Assembly: GCF_907165205.1 (NCBI RefSeq) | Contig: NC_058198.1 | Coordinates: forward strand, 17,151,001-17,215,000 | Length of the DNA: 64,000 nt | From: Coccinella septempunctata | Taxonomy: Eukaryota; Arthropoda; Insecta; Coleoptera; Coccinellidae | Direction: 5' to 3' | Shown: one piece after another, positions 1 to 10,837 of the stretch | Layout of the letters: every line of letters starts with the position of its first letter | Numbering within the stretch: the stretch's first letter is position 1 | Notes under the pieces: model-generated | What the model saw: the letters and a program-made list of their open reading frames with translations, nothing else | What the model was told of the DNA's origin: nothing | Databases searched by the model: none | Position numbers and translations under genes: made by a program

Positions 1-486
1 AGAAGACAGAATATCTAGGTTAAAATCTCCTACCAGAATATAGTCAGATGTCTCCGACAAGCAACGCTCAAAAATTTCTCTTAGGCATTCGAGGAACTGT
101 ACAACATCGGCTAATGGCGGGGTATTAGGCCTATAGATACAAATAATAAGCATTTTACAGTTTTCCATATACAAACTGGCAGCACAACATTCAATGACAT
201 TAGGAATACTTAGTGAATTATAATCTTGCCTATCAGTACACTTCAGATCTTCCTTGCAGTAAATTGCAGTTCCACCATGTCTTCCTTTCAAACGGCAAAA
301 ACTTGAAACAAGCTTGTAACCCTCCAACATGCCGGCTTCGAGTTCATCTTTGGATTTCCAATGCTCAGTTATCGCCACTATGTCTGCACCCTCTTCCAGA
401 GCCATCAAGTGCAGCTTATTGAGAGCAGTACCCAGAGACTGGACATTCTGAAGGAGAAGGCAGAAATGACGCTTTGCAGCACAATG
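1..486 (-). CDS. ORF2 endonuclease domain fragment (AP endonuclease-like)
   Basis: This is my own minus-strand translation; the frame is open to the left edge. Visible motifs in order are NVQSL (start of the endonuclease fold), DIVAITEHW (metal-binding Glu region), KGRHGGTAIYCK, CIYRPN and YILVGDFNLD near the window edge. These are the hallmarks of the exonuclease/endonuclease/phosphatase fold that nicks target DNA in APE-type non-LTR elements. No stop is seen in the piece present. Catalytic His and the reverse transcriptase are outside the window. Confidence 0.75.
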
Positions 487-494
487 CTCCGATA

Positions 495-776
495 CTATGC
501 CATCAATTGATTCTCTCTGGACTTCTGAAAAAATTGTTTATCAAAGGAAAATTCCCTCAAGACTATACCTTCCGGCCAAAAAGAATCGCTGAAGACCTCA
601 TCAAGAGCTTCCTTTGATGGGAGACCAATACTAAAAGCAGAGTTTTGGCCAACTGTGTTTAGTTTCTTCACAATTATCTGATCACTTCCAGGTACACCCT
701 CCAAAAAAGATTTTATATCCATTTCAGAAACTGATTTTCCCGCAATTCTCCCAACATAAATCCAGCGCCTCCGGAT
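495..776 (-). CDS. ORF1 C-terminal fragment of non-LTR element
   Basis: Reading on the minus strand the frame starts in RRRWIYVGRIAGKSVSEMD near 776 and ends at a TAG at 495-497. The pattern YVGRI...FL..VPGS...FWPEGIVLREF matches the RRM-like C-terminal domain of ORF1 proteins carried by insect CR1/Jockey-type elements, which bind the element RNA. An in-frame stop sits just upstream, at the junction with array DNA, so the N-terminal zinc-finger part is lost. It overlaps the beginning of the ORF2 frame. Confidence 0.7.
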   Translation of the reverse strand: MRRRWIYVGRIAGKSVSEMDIKSFLEGVPGSDQIIVKKLNTVGQNSAFSIGLPSKEALDEVFSDSFWPEGIVLREFSFDKQFFQKSRENQLMA

Positions 777-1484
777 ATCCTACAGATAATTGGAAAAATT
801 TGCTCTTTTGAGTTTCACTAGTTATTTTTGATTGAGATTTGAAACAAACTTGAGAATTGAAATACTAATGCGCTTCAATACTTGCTTATCCAGATAATAA
901 CTATCTGTATCGATAACTTATACTTTTCAATTGTTGATATTTTATCATTTCATAATATCAGAAACGTTTGAAAAAATGAACAGTAATATATAATAGTATA
1001 TTCTTTCTGTAAGAAAAATACTCTGGACAATTATCATTTAAATTCGCATATGTTTCATAAACTCATAATTATATTAAACACTCTATAATTTCAGGTATTT
1101 TTAGTGTTAGGCTCAAGTATCACAAAATAACAAAATATTTTATATGTTCTTTTTAGGTATCATAAATAATTAATTGAACACAATAAGTAAAATATCGCAG
1201 GAATTTGGACAGGTTGAAAAACAATCTCTTATGAATTCGCCAACGTTTCGGAACTATTTTGTTCCTTTCTCAAGGCTCATCATACAACTAATAAAAGTAA
1301 CACTTTAAAATTGGTCATAGGAAGTTAAGGATAAATCAACAAACAGTCCGACGTGTGTCAGTTAAATTGAACGAATGTAATACGTTGATTCCAAAGAAAT
1401 TTTAAGTCACAGCAATCTAATATCGAATCAGACGACGGAACGGGCAATTGGGTGATGGGTGCTAGGGAGGGATGGTAGAGGGGC

Positions 1485-1520
1485 TATATAACAGCGGAGT
1501 AGATGTACAAAGTATTCAGT
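1485..1520 (+). promoter_or_regulatory. Core promoter of unit 1 gene (TATA + initiator)
   Basis: A TATA box (tatataa, 1485-1491) lies 33 bp upstream of an arthropod-type initiator, ttcagt, with the likely start A at 1518. A G-rich stretch (gggtgatgggtgctaggg) lies just upstream. The spacing is right for RNA polymerase II, and the layout is conserved in eight of the nine gene copies. Confidence 0.6.
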
Positions 1521-1633
1521 TGTGAATGTGCTTCGTGCTGCAAATATTGTGTTGTGGTTTACATTTTTTAACTTTGATACTATCGAATTTTATCGTTTCA
1601 TACTTAAATATTTTTTTCATTGTGGAAGACGAG

Positions 1634-2035
1634 ATGGGCAGAAAGAAGATCTTGAGAATGGGATTGGAAAAATTGAAGTCTAAACAAATTGACTTGAGGA
1701 GAACAGTTCAAATCAGGAATTTTCTGAAGTCACATGTAGGAGAACGAAAAAGAGGAAAAGTTCCGCAGAAAAAATCCGACACTCACGCTGCAAGAAGAGA
1801 AGGTAATCAAGATGAACATAGCCAAAAAGTCTTGAAGAAAATAAATTCCGATGTTGGAGAAAAAAAGCAGTATGTGTCGAACGGAAATCTGAGAAAACGC
1901 TTGACGAGGTCTTTCATTCTGAAGGAGATTTTGAATATGACATCTATTAGAAGAAAAGAAGATCCTAATATCAAACTTTTCAATGTGAATGACTACATTG
2001 AGATTTTTAGGAAGAAGGAGAAACCTATAAAATGA
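1634..2035 (+). CDS. Unknown basic 133-aa protein, copy 1
   Basis: I do not recognise this protein. The consensus of the nine copies has about 38 Lys/Arg against 16 Asp/Glu, spread along the length in KK, RR and KR clusters, so it is strongly cationic and could bind nucleic acid or enter the nucleus (inference only). No transmembrane segment, cysteine motif or zinc finger is visible. The frame can be extended upstream to an ATG at 1526, but that ATG lies 8 nt from the predicted cap with T at -3. The ATG at 1634 has purine at -3 and G at +4, and an 8-bp deletion in copy 6 disrupts the extension but not this frame. Copy 1 differs from the consensus by D2G and V67L. A candidate AATAAA lies at 2279-2284. 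Single exon as read. Confidence 0.5.
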   Translation: MGRKKILRMGLEKLKSKQIDLRRTVQIRNFLKSHVGERKRGKVPQKKSDTHAARREGNQDEHSQKVLKKINSDVGEKKQYVSNGNLRKRLTRSFILKEILNMTSIRRKEDPNIKLFNVNDYIEIFRKKEKPIK

Positions 2036-2091
2036 AAACTTTTGTAGGATTTGTAACTCCAGCCCACGCTCTATATTCAAAATGAAATATT

Positions 2092-2949
2092 AACTTCGAA
2101 AAAAATTGAAAATTGTTAGATGTAGAGAAAAGACAACAGTACTGTTTTAAGTACTATGCGTAAAAGACTGAACGCTCCTTGACCTGCGATCAAGAAATAG
2201 AAAATTCATAATATTGGAGTGCAAGTCTGATATTTGAATTTACAGCATATTCTTAATGAAACATTAATTTTGAAAACAAATAAAAATTGATAGGGGATCA
2301 TAAAAGTTAACAGTTAGTACTGTTTCAAGTACTATGCAAAAACAATCCACTGAACGCTTCTTGACCTGCAATCAAGCAATAGGTTATGTATGAATTCAGA
2401 GTGCAAGTCTGATATAATGAATCATTTATGATATAGAGTGTATTCTAAATGAAACATTAGGTTTGAAAAAAAATTAAAAATTGTTAGGTGTACTCAAAAG
2501 ACAACGTTAGGTCCCGTTCCAACTTCGAAAAAAATTGAAAATTGTTAGATGTAGAGAAGACAACAGTACTGTTTTAAGTACTATGCGTAAAAGACTGAAC
2601 GCTCCTTGACCTGCGATCAAGAAATAGAAAATTCATAATATTGGAGTGCAAGTCTGATATTTGAATTTACAGCATGTTCTTAATGAAACATTAATTTTGA
2701 AAACAAATAAAAAATGATAGGGGATCATAAAAGTTAACAGTTAGAACTGTTTCAAGTACTATGCAAAAAAAAAATCCACTGAACGCTTCTTGACCTGCAA
2801 TCAAGCAATAGGTTATGTATGAATTCAGAGTGCAAGTCTGATATAATGAATCATTTATGATATAGAGTGTATTCTAAATGAAACATTAGGTTTGAAAAAA
2901 AATTAAAAATTGTTAGGTGTACTCAAAAGACAACGTTAGGTCCCGTTCC
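2092..2949 (+). repeat. 3' tandem-hairpin block of unit 1 (internally duplicated)
   Basis: Each period of about 178 bp carries two short hairpins. One is AGTACT-gtttta-AGTACT (2138-2155; next copy 2316-2333). The other is CTTGA-loop-TCAAG (2178-2194; next copy 2360-2376). A third, more diverged period starts near 2490. In unit 1 the block 2092-2520 is followed by a second copy, 2521-2949, a 429-bp tandem duplication, so four hairpin pairs are present instead of the usual two. The block lies directly after the open frame, where a 3' untranslated region would be. Function unknown. Confidence 0.75.
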
Positions 2950-4824
2950 AAGTACGGTATAAAAAAAATTAAAACTTCAAAATATGACCAGATATACTAA
3001 TTATCTGTAAAAATTAAGTAGGAGGATATCAAATAAGTGAGCCTTCGAATAAGGGCGATAAATAAACGAATTCAACTCAGATATATGAAAACCAACAACT
3101 GTTGATTTGTTTGTCCACTTTTATATCAATGTGTATTATGTTCCTGAATTAATTTCGTTTGTTTTGAGTTATTTCATCCTCTCATTTATTGAGACATTGG
3201 TTCACTATAACCAGGATAATTTCCAATCCTGCCTTTCTTTGTCATTCAAGAACATTGTTTTAGGGATTCATCTACTATTTATATCCTACAGATAATTGAA
3301 AAAATTTGCTCTTTTCAGTTTCACTAGTTATAATGGCGCCATAGATCTAACGCTACGCTACGCACCGTAATTTTTTATATTGTTTTCTCATTATTCCATA
3401 TGCCAGCTTCAGTACTCTCGCGAATATTATTATTCCAGTTTCAACCTCAAGAAAAAGGCTACTGCAACCAAAATTTTTCGTTATTTTCTCTAATAAATTT
3501 CAGCAATCCATTTTAAGAAATTCATGACGGAAGAAAGTAACTTTTTTATTCGGTTTTTCGAAGTTTTCCATGAGCTATATGGATGTGTAGAGGATGTTTC
3601 ATTAAAATGAAATTACCTGAGCCTGAAACAAAGAACAGTTTACATTGACGAATATAATAGACAGATAGAAAAGAAGTCAACGTTCATACTTAATTATCGA
3701 AATCTCATTTCTCTTGACAAATACAATGGGGATTTATCTGTAAAAAAAACCAGAACAATATCATGGAAATCAAAAAAGTGCCATAACTGATCTACGGGAC
3801 TACTATTTCTTGATAAGCAAAAAAAAACCTTATTCAAAACCATTGACGTATTGAAATATACAGTAAAATATTTGTTACTTTGACTAGGTGACAGGTACAG
3901 AATAACACAGGTACAGTATAACCAATACAATAAACCATCCCTCAACGTTTCCGCCCACAACGGACCGATTTGGTCATAATTACTACCTGCGAAAACAAGG
4001 AATTGTATAGCAGGAACTTTGAAGTATTTTGAAATAAGATATTCGATTGTTGATGCATTTTTCGGAAATATTGCAATTAATTATCGATTTATGTTCGAAC
4101 CCCAGCATCTCAAAATAGAACTTTTTTCTATAAAACGGCCTTTTCAAAATCATTTTGAATATTTTCGATAGCCGGATCAGCATAGAAATCATAAAATATC
4201 TAATCTAAACAGCAAATGAAGTTGGACGGCCAAAAACTTGCATAAGTATGACTATGTCTAATTTCGACATTATTTTGGCGATATTTTATTTTCACTTTAC
4301 TGAATGTCACTTGCAATGGTTATTTTTTTTTTTAATATCTTCTTTTCGTACTGGGCCTGAATATTATTTCCGATTTTCGTCTTAAATTTTGGAGATAGTG
4401 AGGCCTTACAAATGTTTTAGTGTGACTTTCGGACTAATATCAAGTTATTTCCGTATAATTCCCCATTTTGAAAAACGATAGCAGAATATTCCGTTTCCAG
4501 GAATACCTTGTCAATTTTGGGCATAGTAAGGATAAGCTGGATCATAATTCGACTTAAATAGAGGTTTTCATTCAAACAAATTTTTTTCGATGAAAGTACG
4601 AAACGAAAGAATTTTTTTGTGGATATGCTGTTAAAAATACATTAAGACTTCGACAACAATTCCTGAATGTTGCACCATTCTATCGTTAAAGCATACTGAA
4701 AGTTGGAAATCTTGGAAAATTCAATGTCATGTCACCAGAGTCACATGTTACTCGATGGGGAATCCATGCCGTTTTTTAAGAAACCAAGTTTTTAGCTCTT
4801 ATAATATGAGAATATTTCATTTTA

Positions 4825-4849
4825 ATTATTTATTTATTTATTTATTAAT

Positions 4850-4884
<35 letters not shown>

Positions 4885-4886
4885 TT
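4825..4886 (+). repeat. (TTTA)n microsatellite in leader of unit 2
   Basis: An almost pure TTTA run of about 15 units with one interruption. The same locus is shorter or longer in other units (11499-11523, 23455-23490, 27358-27393, 28388-28433, 43622-43682), so it varies in length between copies. It is followed by attattata, the site where R4 elements inserted in other units. Confidence 0.9.
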
Positions 4887-5834
4887 CATTATTATATACT
4901 CAAAATTTTTCGGTTTTCCGGTTAAGACATTGAAAATGAAATTCATGAAGTAGATAGTAGTGCTCCGTATAATTAGGGTGAAAATAAAAAATAACGATTC
5001 TGTACTTATATATAGGAACCTACATGGATTTCTGCATATACATCAGAGTCGTTAAATCTATTCAGGGACATTCTTTCTATAGTTTTTATTTCCTCAGGAA
5101 AAACGTGTATACCATCTACAACGTGAATGTAAATGATGAAAAAGAATTCTCTAGGAATTATTAATTTTGAAATATTGTTTGGAGCAGCGAGATTTCAAAC
5201 AAACTTAAGAATTGAAATACTAATGCGCTTCAATACTTGCTTATCCAGATAGTTATTATCTGTATCGATAACTTATACTTTTCAATTGTTGATATTTCAT
5301 CATTTCATAATATCAGAAACGTTTGAAAAAATAAACAGTAATATAGTATATTCTTTCTGTAAGAAAAATACTCTGGACAATTATCATATAAATTCGCATA
5401 TGTTTCATAAACTCATAATTTTATAAAACACTCTATAATTTCAGGTATTTTTAGTGTTAGGCTCAAGTATCACAAAATAACAAAATATTTTATATGTTCT
5501 TTTTAGGTATCATAAATAAAGGATTGAACACAATAAGTAAAATATCGCAGGAATTTGGACAGGTTGAAAAACAATCTCTTATGAATTCGCCAACGTATCG
5601 GAACTATTTTGTTCCTTTCTCAAGGCTCATCATACAACTAATAAAAGTAACACTTTAAAATTGGTCATAGGAAGTTAAGGATAAATCAACAATCAGTCCG
5701 ACGTGTGACAGTTAAATTGAACGAATGTAATACGTTGATTCCATAGAAATTTTAAGTCACAGCAATCTAATATCGAATCAGACGACGGAACGGCAATTGG
5801 GTGGTGGGGTGCTAGGGAGGGATGGTAGAGGGGC

Positions 5835-5870
5835 TATATAACAGCGGAGTAGATGTACAAAGTATTCAGT
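5835..5870 (+). promoter_or_regulatory. Core promoter of unit 2 gene
   Basis: TATA box tatataa at 5835-5841 and initiator ttcagt with predicted start at 5868, the same 33-bp spacing as in unit 1. Confidence 0.6.
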
Positions 5871-5983
5871 TGTGAATGTGCTTCGTGCTGCAAATATTGT
5901 GTTGTGGTTTACATTTTTTAACTTTGATACTATCGAATTTTATCGTTTCATACTTAAATATTTTTTTCATTGTGGAAGACGAG

Positions 5984-6385
5984 ATGGACAGAAAGAAGAT
6001 CTTGAGAATGGGATTGGAAAAATTGAAGTCTAAACAAATTGACTTGAGGAGAACAGTTCAAATCAGGAATTTTCTGAAGTCACATGTAGGAGAACGAAAA
6101 AGAGGAAAAGTTCCGCAGAAAAAATCCGACACTCAGGCTGCAAGAAGAGAAGGTTATCAAGATGAACATAGCCAAAAGGTCGTGAAGAAAATAAATTCCG
6201 ATGTTGGAGAAAAAAAGCAGTATGTGTCGAACGGAAATCTGAGAAAACGCTTGACGAGGTCTTTCTTTCTGAAAGAGATTCTGAATATGACATCTATAAG
6301 AAGAAAAGAAGATCCTAATATCAAACTTTTCAATGTGAATGACTACATTGAGATTTTTAGGAAGAAGGAGAAACCTATAAAATGA
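5984..6385 (+). CDS. Unknown basic 133-aa protein, copy 2
   Basis: Full-length copy with three replacements against the nine-copy consensus (H51Q, N58Y, I95F) and two silent changes, and no indel. The reasons for the start and the description of the protein are as for copy 1 (1634-2035). It lies 116 bp downstream of its predicted transcription start and is followed by a two-period hairpin block. Confidence 0.5.
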   Translation: MDRKKILRMGLEKLKSKQIDLRRTVQIRNFLKSHVGERKRGKVPQKKSDTQAARREGYQDEHSQKVVKKINSDVGEKKQYVSNGNLRKRLTRSFFLKEILNMTSIRRKEDPNIKLFNVNDYIEIFRKKEKPIK

Positions 6386-7200
6386 AAACTTTTGTAGGAT
6401 TTGTAACTCCAGACCGCGCTCTATATTCAAAATGAAATATTACCTTCGAAAAAAATTGAAAATTGTTAGATGTAGAGAAAAGACATCAGTACTGTTTTAA
6501 GTACTATGCGTAACAGACTGAACGCTCCTTGACCTGCGATCAAGAAATAGAAAATTCATAATATTGGAGTGCAAGTCTGATATTTGAATATACAGCATAT
6601 TCTTAATGAAACATTAATTTTGAAAACAAATAAAAATTGATAGGGGATCATAAAAGTTACCAGTTAATGCTGTTTCAAGTACTATGCAAAAAAAAATCCA
6701 CTGAACGCTTCTTGACCTGCAATCAAGCAATAGGTTATGTATGAATTCAGAGTGCAAGTCTGATATAATGAATCATTTATGATATAGAGTGTATTCTAAA
6801 TGAAACATTAGGTTTGAAAAAAAATTAAAAATTGTTAGGTGTACTCAAAAGACAAAGTTAGGTCCCGTTCCAAGTATGGTATAAAAAAAATTAAAAATTC
6901 AAAATATGACCAGATATACTAATTATCAGTAAAAATTAAGTAGGAGGATATCAAATAAGTGAGCCTTCGAATAAGGCGATAAACAAACGAAATCAACTCA
7001 GATATATTAAAACCAACAACTGTTGATTTGTTTGTCCACTTTTATATCAATGTGTATTATGTTCCTGAATTAATTTCGTTTGTTTTGAGTTATTTCATCC
7101 TCTCATTTATTGAGACATTGGTTCACTATAACCAGGATAATTTCCAATCCTGCTTTTTTTTGTCATTCAAGAACATTGTTTTAGGGATTCATCTACTATT

Positions 7201-7202
<2 letters not shown>

Positions 7203-7235
<33 letters not shown>

Positions 7236-7656
7236 AGAGATCTCGTGGAACAAACCAGAAGACAGTGGAAGCTGAAAGATATAAAGACCATCCCTATTGT
7301 CATTTCATCTACAGGCCTGATACCGAAGAAATTACTAGAGAACTTGAGAAAACTTCAGTTGGACGAAAATATTTATAAAGTCATGCAGAAGGCGGTACTG
7401 CTCGGAACGGCGAGAACTGTACGCAAGTACATGGGGAATGCAGAGGAACACCGTCTGCTCCGACAGGAAGTGCGGGTGGAGCAGGAATCCAACCTACAGC
7501 AGGGAGCCGAGGAGCGACCCGAACCCGACCACCACCACGAGCCCGAAAACCTGGAAAGGGCTCCAACAGAGCTTAATCCTTTTGATATCTGAGATATCTG
7601 GGATAAGTGAATTTTCCTCTGGAGAGGAGTGTGAAAGCCGCAAGGCTAAAGTCATA
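7203..7656 (+). pseudogene. 5'-truncated R4/Dong element tail in (TAA)n
   Basis: A (TAA)n run (7203-7232) leads straight into the last part of an R4 open frame (stop at 7590-7592) and its 3' end, gctaaagtcata. The protein piece starts just after the restriction-like endonuclease core (RDL-EQTRRQWKLKDIKT) and runs to the usual C-terminus (ELNPFDI). It matches the end of the full element at 32965-37012. Severe 5' truncation next to a TAA repeat is what target-primed insertion by a Dong-like element produces. Confidence 0.9.
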
Positions 7657-9441
7657 TGTTTATTAATTCCAAGAAATTACACCAAATAAGATATAAAAAT
7701 GGAATAAGTCAAAAAACATATTGAACAGGAATCAAACAGACAAAATATTAACATACCTATCTCCTACAGTACGAAATGAATTCAGATAAACTGTATGGCT
7801 CTGATTTCAAAATAAAACAATATAAAGATTTCTTAAAATCCTCATCGCAAGTGATCATTCTAATAGTTTTTGGTAGAGCATTGTACATAGATATTGCCAT
7901 ACATTCAACAGTTCTCTCCCTTAGTATTGTCCTATGAATAGGTACATTATAAGGAAACATTCTTCTGGTGTTATTAACATTTTTGTAATCCTCAAAATAA
8001 TGAATTCGTTTTCTAAAAAAAAGTAAGAGCCTATATACATATAATCCATAGACAGTGAGTATATTATTTTTTTCGAAATTTCCTATACATGATTCTCTAT
8101 AACTCAAACGTAACATAGTACGCAATGCCCTTTTTTGAACAACGAAAATATTTTCCACATTTGATGAACTACCCCCAAAAATTATTCCATATGAAAGTAT
8201 GGAATGAAAATTTGCAAAATAGACAAGTTTGAGCACATCGAAATTCACTTGACCAATTAACATAAATAATGTGTAACATGCAGAGCTTAATCTGGTCTTA
8301 AGTTGTTCTGTATGAGGTCCCCACTTTAATTGACTGTCAAGAACTATACCCAAAAATTTCACATTATCTTCAACCACAACAGAGCTATCAAGAATATCCA
8401 CAGTTTCAGGAAAATCTAATTTGGAATTATCACTATGAAAAATCATACATTTAGTCTTCTCAATGTTTAGGACAAGATTATAATTACATAACCAAGTTTT
8501 TACCGAGTTAACCACAATATTGCAAACATCAACAGCGTATGGAATACATGACGATCGGGTCAAAATATTTGTATCATCTGCAAATAATCTCATTGAGGTA
8601 GTATCCTGGGACGGCATTGTAGACTTAACTGAAAGAGCATGATTTGTTTCAATGCTTTTAGTCAAAACAGCTGGTGATTTTACTTCAGTCCGAGATGAGG
8701 GTATACTCTTCATCATCCTCTCAATTAGAGGTTCACATTCACTTTTGATCGCCTTAGGTAGAGAATTAACATAAATTATGAACAATAAAGGACCAACAAT
8801 ACTACCCTGAGGGAGTCCTAAAATTGTTTCAATTTCATCCGAGACAAAGGTTTCGCCATCAGCCTCCAGAACTACCCGTTGTTTTCTGGACTTCAAATAG
8901 CTCTCTATGAGTTTGAGTTGACTATCTCTGATATCACAATTATCGAGTACTTCCAAAAGCTTCCGATGATCAACACAGAAAGCCTTCAAAAGGTCCAAAA
9001 ACAGTGCCATAGGAATTTGTCCTTGCTCCAGAGCAAGAACAATGTCATTTATGAGCTCAAAAATAGCGGTTTCAATATTTTTATTTTTAACAAAACCATG
9101 TTGACATCCAGAAATAACATTGAATTTACGAAAACAATTGGACATTAATAGAATGTCCAATTAAGCAATAGGCTTAAAATCTTTTCAAAAACTTTAGAAA
9201 ATGAAGTGAGGATGCTTATGGGCCTATAGTTGTCATCTTTGCTACCTTTTTTATGTAGGGGTTTAACTATAGTAATCTTCAGATTATCCGGAAAAATACC
9301 CTCCGTGAAAGAACGATTGATTATAAAAGTTAATGGTTCAATGATAAAGTCTATCGATGATCTGATGATATCATCAGATATCTGATGAAGTGGCGGATTT
9401 GCAAACTTGGTCGCCCCTTTATAATATATTATAGAGTACAT
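7657..9441 (-). mobile_element. CR1/Daphne-like non-LTR element, reverse strand, 5'-truncated
   Basis: Carries a reverse transcriptase with its C-terminal extension and a short 3' untranslated tail (7657-7756) that abuts the 3' end of the R4 fragment. The left (3') boundary is taken where R4 sequence ends. The right (5') boundary is where coding similarity stops, near 9441, so endonuclease and ORF1 are absent. It is nested in what was unit 2. Confidence 0.75.
7757..9441 (-). pseudogene. Reverse transcriptase of CR1/Daphne-like element, frameshifted
   Basis: Two overlapping frames make up the protein. 9145-9441 carries the fingers with NYRPISILTSFSKVFEKI. 7757-9160 continues with QHGFVKNKN, LFLDLLKAF (motif A), GLPQGSIVGPLLF (motif B), LFADDTNIL (catalytic motif C) and KFLGIVLDSQLKWG (thumb), then a C-terminal domain. 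The frames meet at 9145-9160, so a small indel has broken the gene. Motif A reads KAFCVDH where relatives have KAFDTVDH, so two residues are gone. The spacer before FADD is unusually long (about 50 residues). Inactive as it stands. Confidence 0.8.
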
Positions 9442-10837
9442 AATGTTATTACGTTTTTGCCGATTTTTATCGAAATCGATTTAGAAATTTAAATTTAGTT
9501 GAATCTAATGAGATGCTGGTTTATGATAAATAGTAATTTAGGAAGATAATAGTTATAAAATGCGGTGACGTGCGACACGCCTAATGTGTGCGAACGTTTG
9601 GAATAAACAGACTGAGTAAGAAATAACTCGCAATATTCATATCTCCGGTATTTACTATATTGTACAGAATGCTCAAACATCTAAGTTTTTATCTGAAATT
9701 ACTCAAAGATAGAGGATAGTTGAATGATTCCATCAGGCAACACCAACTTTTTCACCTTTCGTCAATTTACACCCAAGAAAACAAATTTTTTTGATAACAC
9801 TTTAAAAACGTCAATCACTTCCAAGAGTGATTGTCATTGAGCTCAAAATACCTACATAAAAAAGTGAAAATTCGAAATCAATTAGTTTAACCATTTCATT
9901 CCTTCATCAAAATAGGTTGATGAAAAATCCTATCTTTGTATCATTCCCATTAAAAAAAAGCCTATGCTTTTCTGTCACAAAAAATTTGGAATGTCCTTTA
10001 AATCTCAACTAGCTACCCCTTCGAAGATGATGTACGATAAATTCCTCAATTGCATGAAATTGAGAAGCTGCGTTACTTAGCATTTTTCTACACAATAGTT
10101 AATAGCGAAGATATGAATTTTATTTTACATTCTCTCTGCTATAGGCCCTATTACTTATTTCTCATTATTATCAGCGGTTTTTTTTTTCACGATTTACCGC
10201 CTGTGATATCTGGCCGCCCTAGGCCTGGGCCTATATACTGAACCTTAAGCCAAATCTTCAGTTCTTCGATACAATGTTTCTAATGTTTACGGATACCGGA
10301 TACCTATATCAAAGAGTTTCACTTCATTTTAGAATTTGGCAGAATATCAATATTAGGTCATATCTCAAAACAAAAGAATATATCACTGACTGAGTTTTCA
10401 CGAAAATGGAGATCGTAAGATTCAAAATTTTAGTCTATCTGGTCTAGAAACAGCTTTTAACAGGCAATTTGTGACACCTTGTATCAAGAAACCGAAACAA
10501 TGTTTATAGTGACTGTATCTACAATTATAATATTCAAAAACGTGAAAAAACAAAAAAGGTATACTAATCAAGCAGCTGACGTCATGCGTAAATACGAATG
10601 ATTTTGGAGGAGCTGCCTAGAACACCATTATATTTGCACCATGCATCGATGACCGATATATGAATATTCCTTTCAATGAGCTCATTCGAGAGCTTGGTAC
10701 AGAAGAGTTATCTAAAAGCATTTATGTATTTATTACAGACTTACCTCCATATCTTCAAGTTTCAAACACACTTTACACACTTGACAACTTCTGACGACGC
10801 CGACATGAGGCGATCTCAATACAAGCTGCGTTTCTTT
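9442..10837. other. 1.4 kb without recognisable gene
   Basis: AT-rich sequence unlike the array unit. I find no coding frame with family features, no long terminal repeat pair and no terminal inverted repeat. Small open frames here look like chance. It may be unique flanking DNA or the remains of an old element. Confidence 0.5.

Larger units (their letters stand above)
1..778 (-). mobile_element. CR1/Daphne-like non-LTR retrotransposon fragment, runs off left edge
   Basis: The minus strand reads through the C-terminal part of an ORF1 protein and then an AP-type endonuclease, the usual order in two-ORF non-LTR elements. The right limit is near 778, where the sequence switches to array-unit DNA (the tacagataattgg motif found in every unit). 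The reverse transcriptase part would lie left of the window. The clade is a guess from the style of the two domains. The element's 5' end is missing, as is usual for 5'-truncated copies. Confidence 0.8.
776..4390 (+). repeat. Array unit 1 (left end rearranged)
   Basis: This is the first forward copy of the array unit. It begins with about 50 bp of the downstream segment (776-822) and jumps at about 830 into the leader segment, so the (TTTA)n part is missing. Then come promoter (1485-1520), open frame (1634-2035), hairpin block (2092-2949, internally duplicated) and the 1.35-kb downstream segment (about 3038-4390), in which I see only chance open frames. The same order recurs in later units at near identity. 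Confidence 0.9.
4391..7202 (+). repeat. Array unit 2 (interrupted at 7203)
   Basis: Second forward unit, with a complete leader (4391-5834), promoter, open frame, a two-period hairpin block (about 6441-6882) and the start of the downstream segment. At 7203 it is cut by (TAA)n and an R4 tail fragment. The rest of its downstream segment is not found on the other side of the insertions, so material was lost as well as inserted. The open frame spacing from unit 1 (4350 bp) gives the length of a full unit. Confidence 0.9.

Noticed and set aside
1526..1633. Hydrophobic 36-residue N-terminal extension looking like a signal peptide (MCFVLQILCCGLHFLTLIL)
   Set aside because: Its ATG is too near the predicted cap and in poor context, and copy 6 has lost the frame; AT-rich leader translated by chance.
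1730..2080. 116-residue antisense frame over the 133-aa gene
   Set aside because: Shadow of the coding strand; follows its codon pattern and has no promoter of its own.
3107..3295. 62-residue plus-strand hydrophobic frame in the downstream segment
   Set aside because: Composition explained by T-rich DNA and no ATG-based start; repeated only because units are near-identical.
3694..4192. 88- and 69-residue minus-strand frames in the downstream segment
   Set aside because: Open in several units but broken by 1-bp indels in others, with no promoter or family features.
9362..9377. Perfect 16-bp palindrome ctgatgatatcatcag
   Set aside because: Lies inside the reverse transcriptase coding region and is explained by codons for HQISDDIIRSS.
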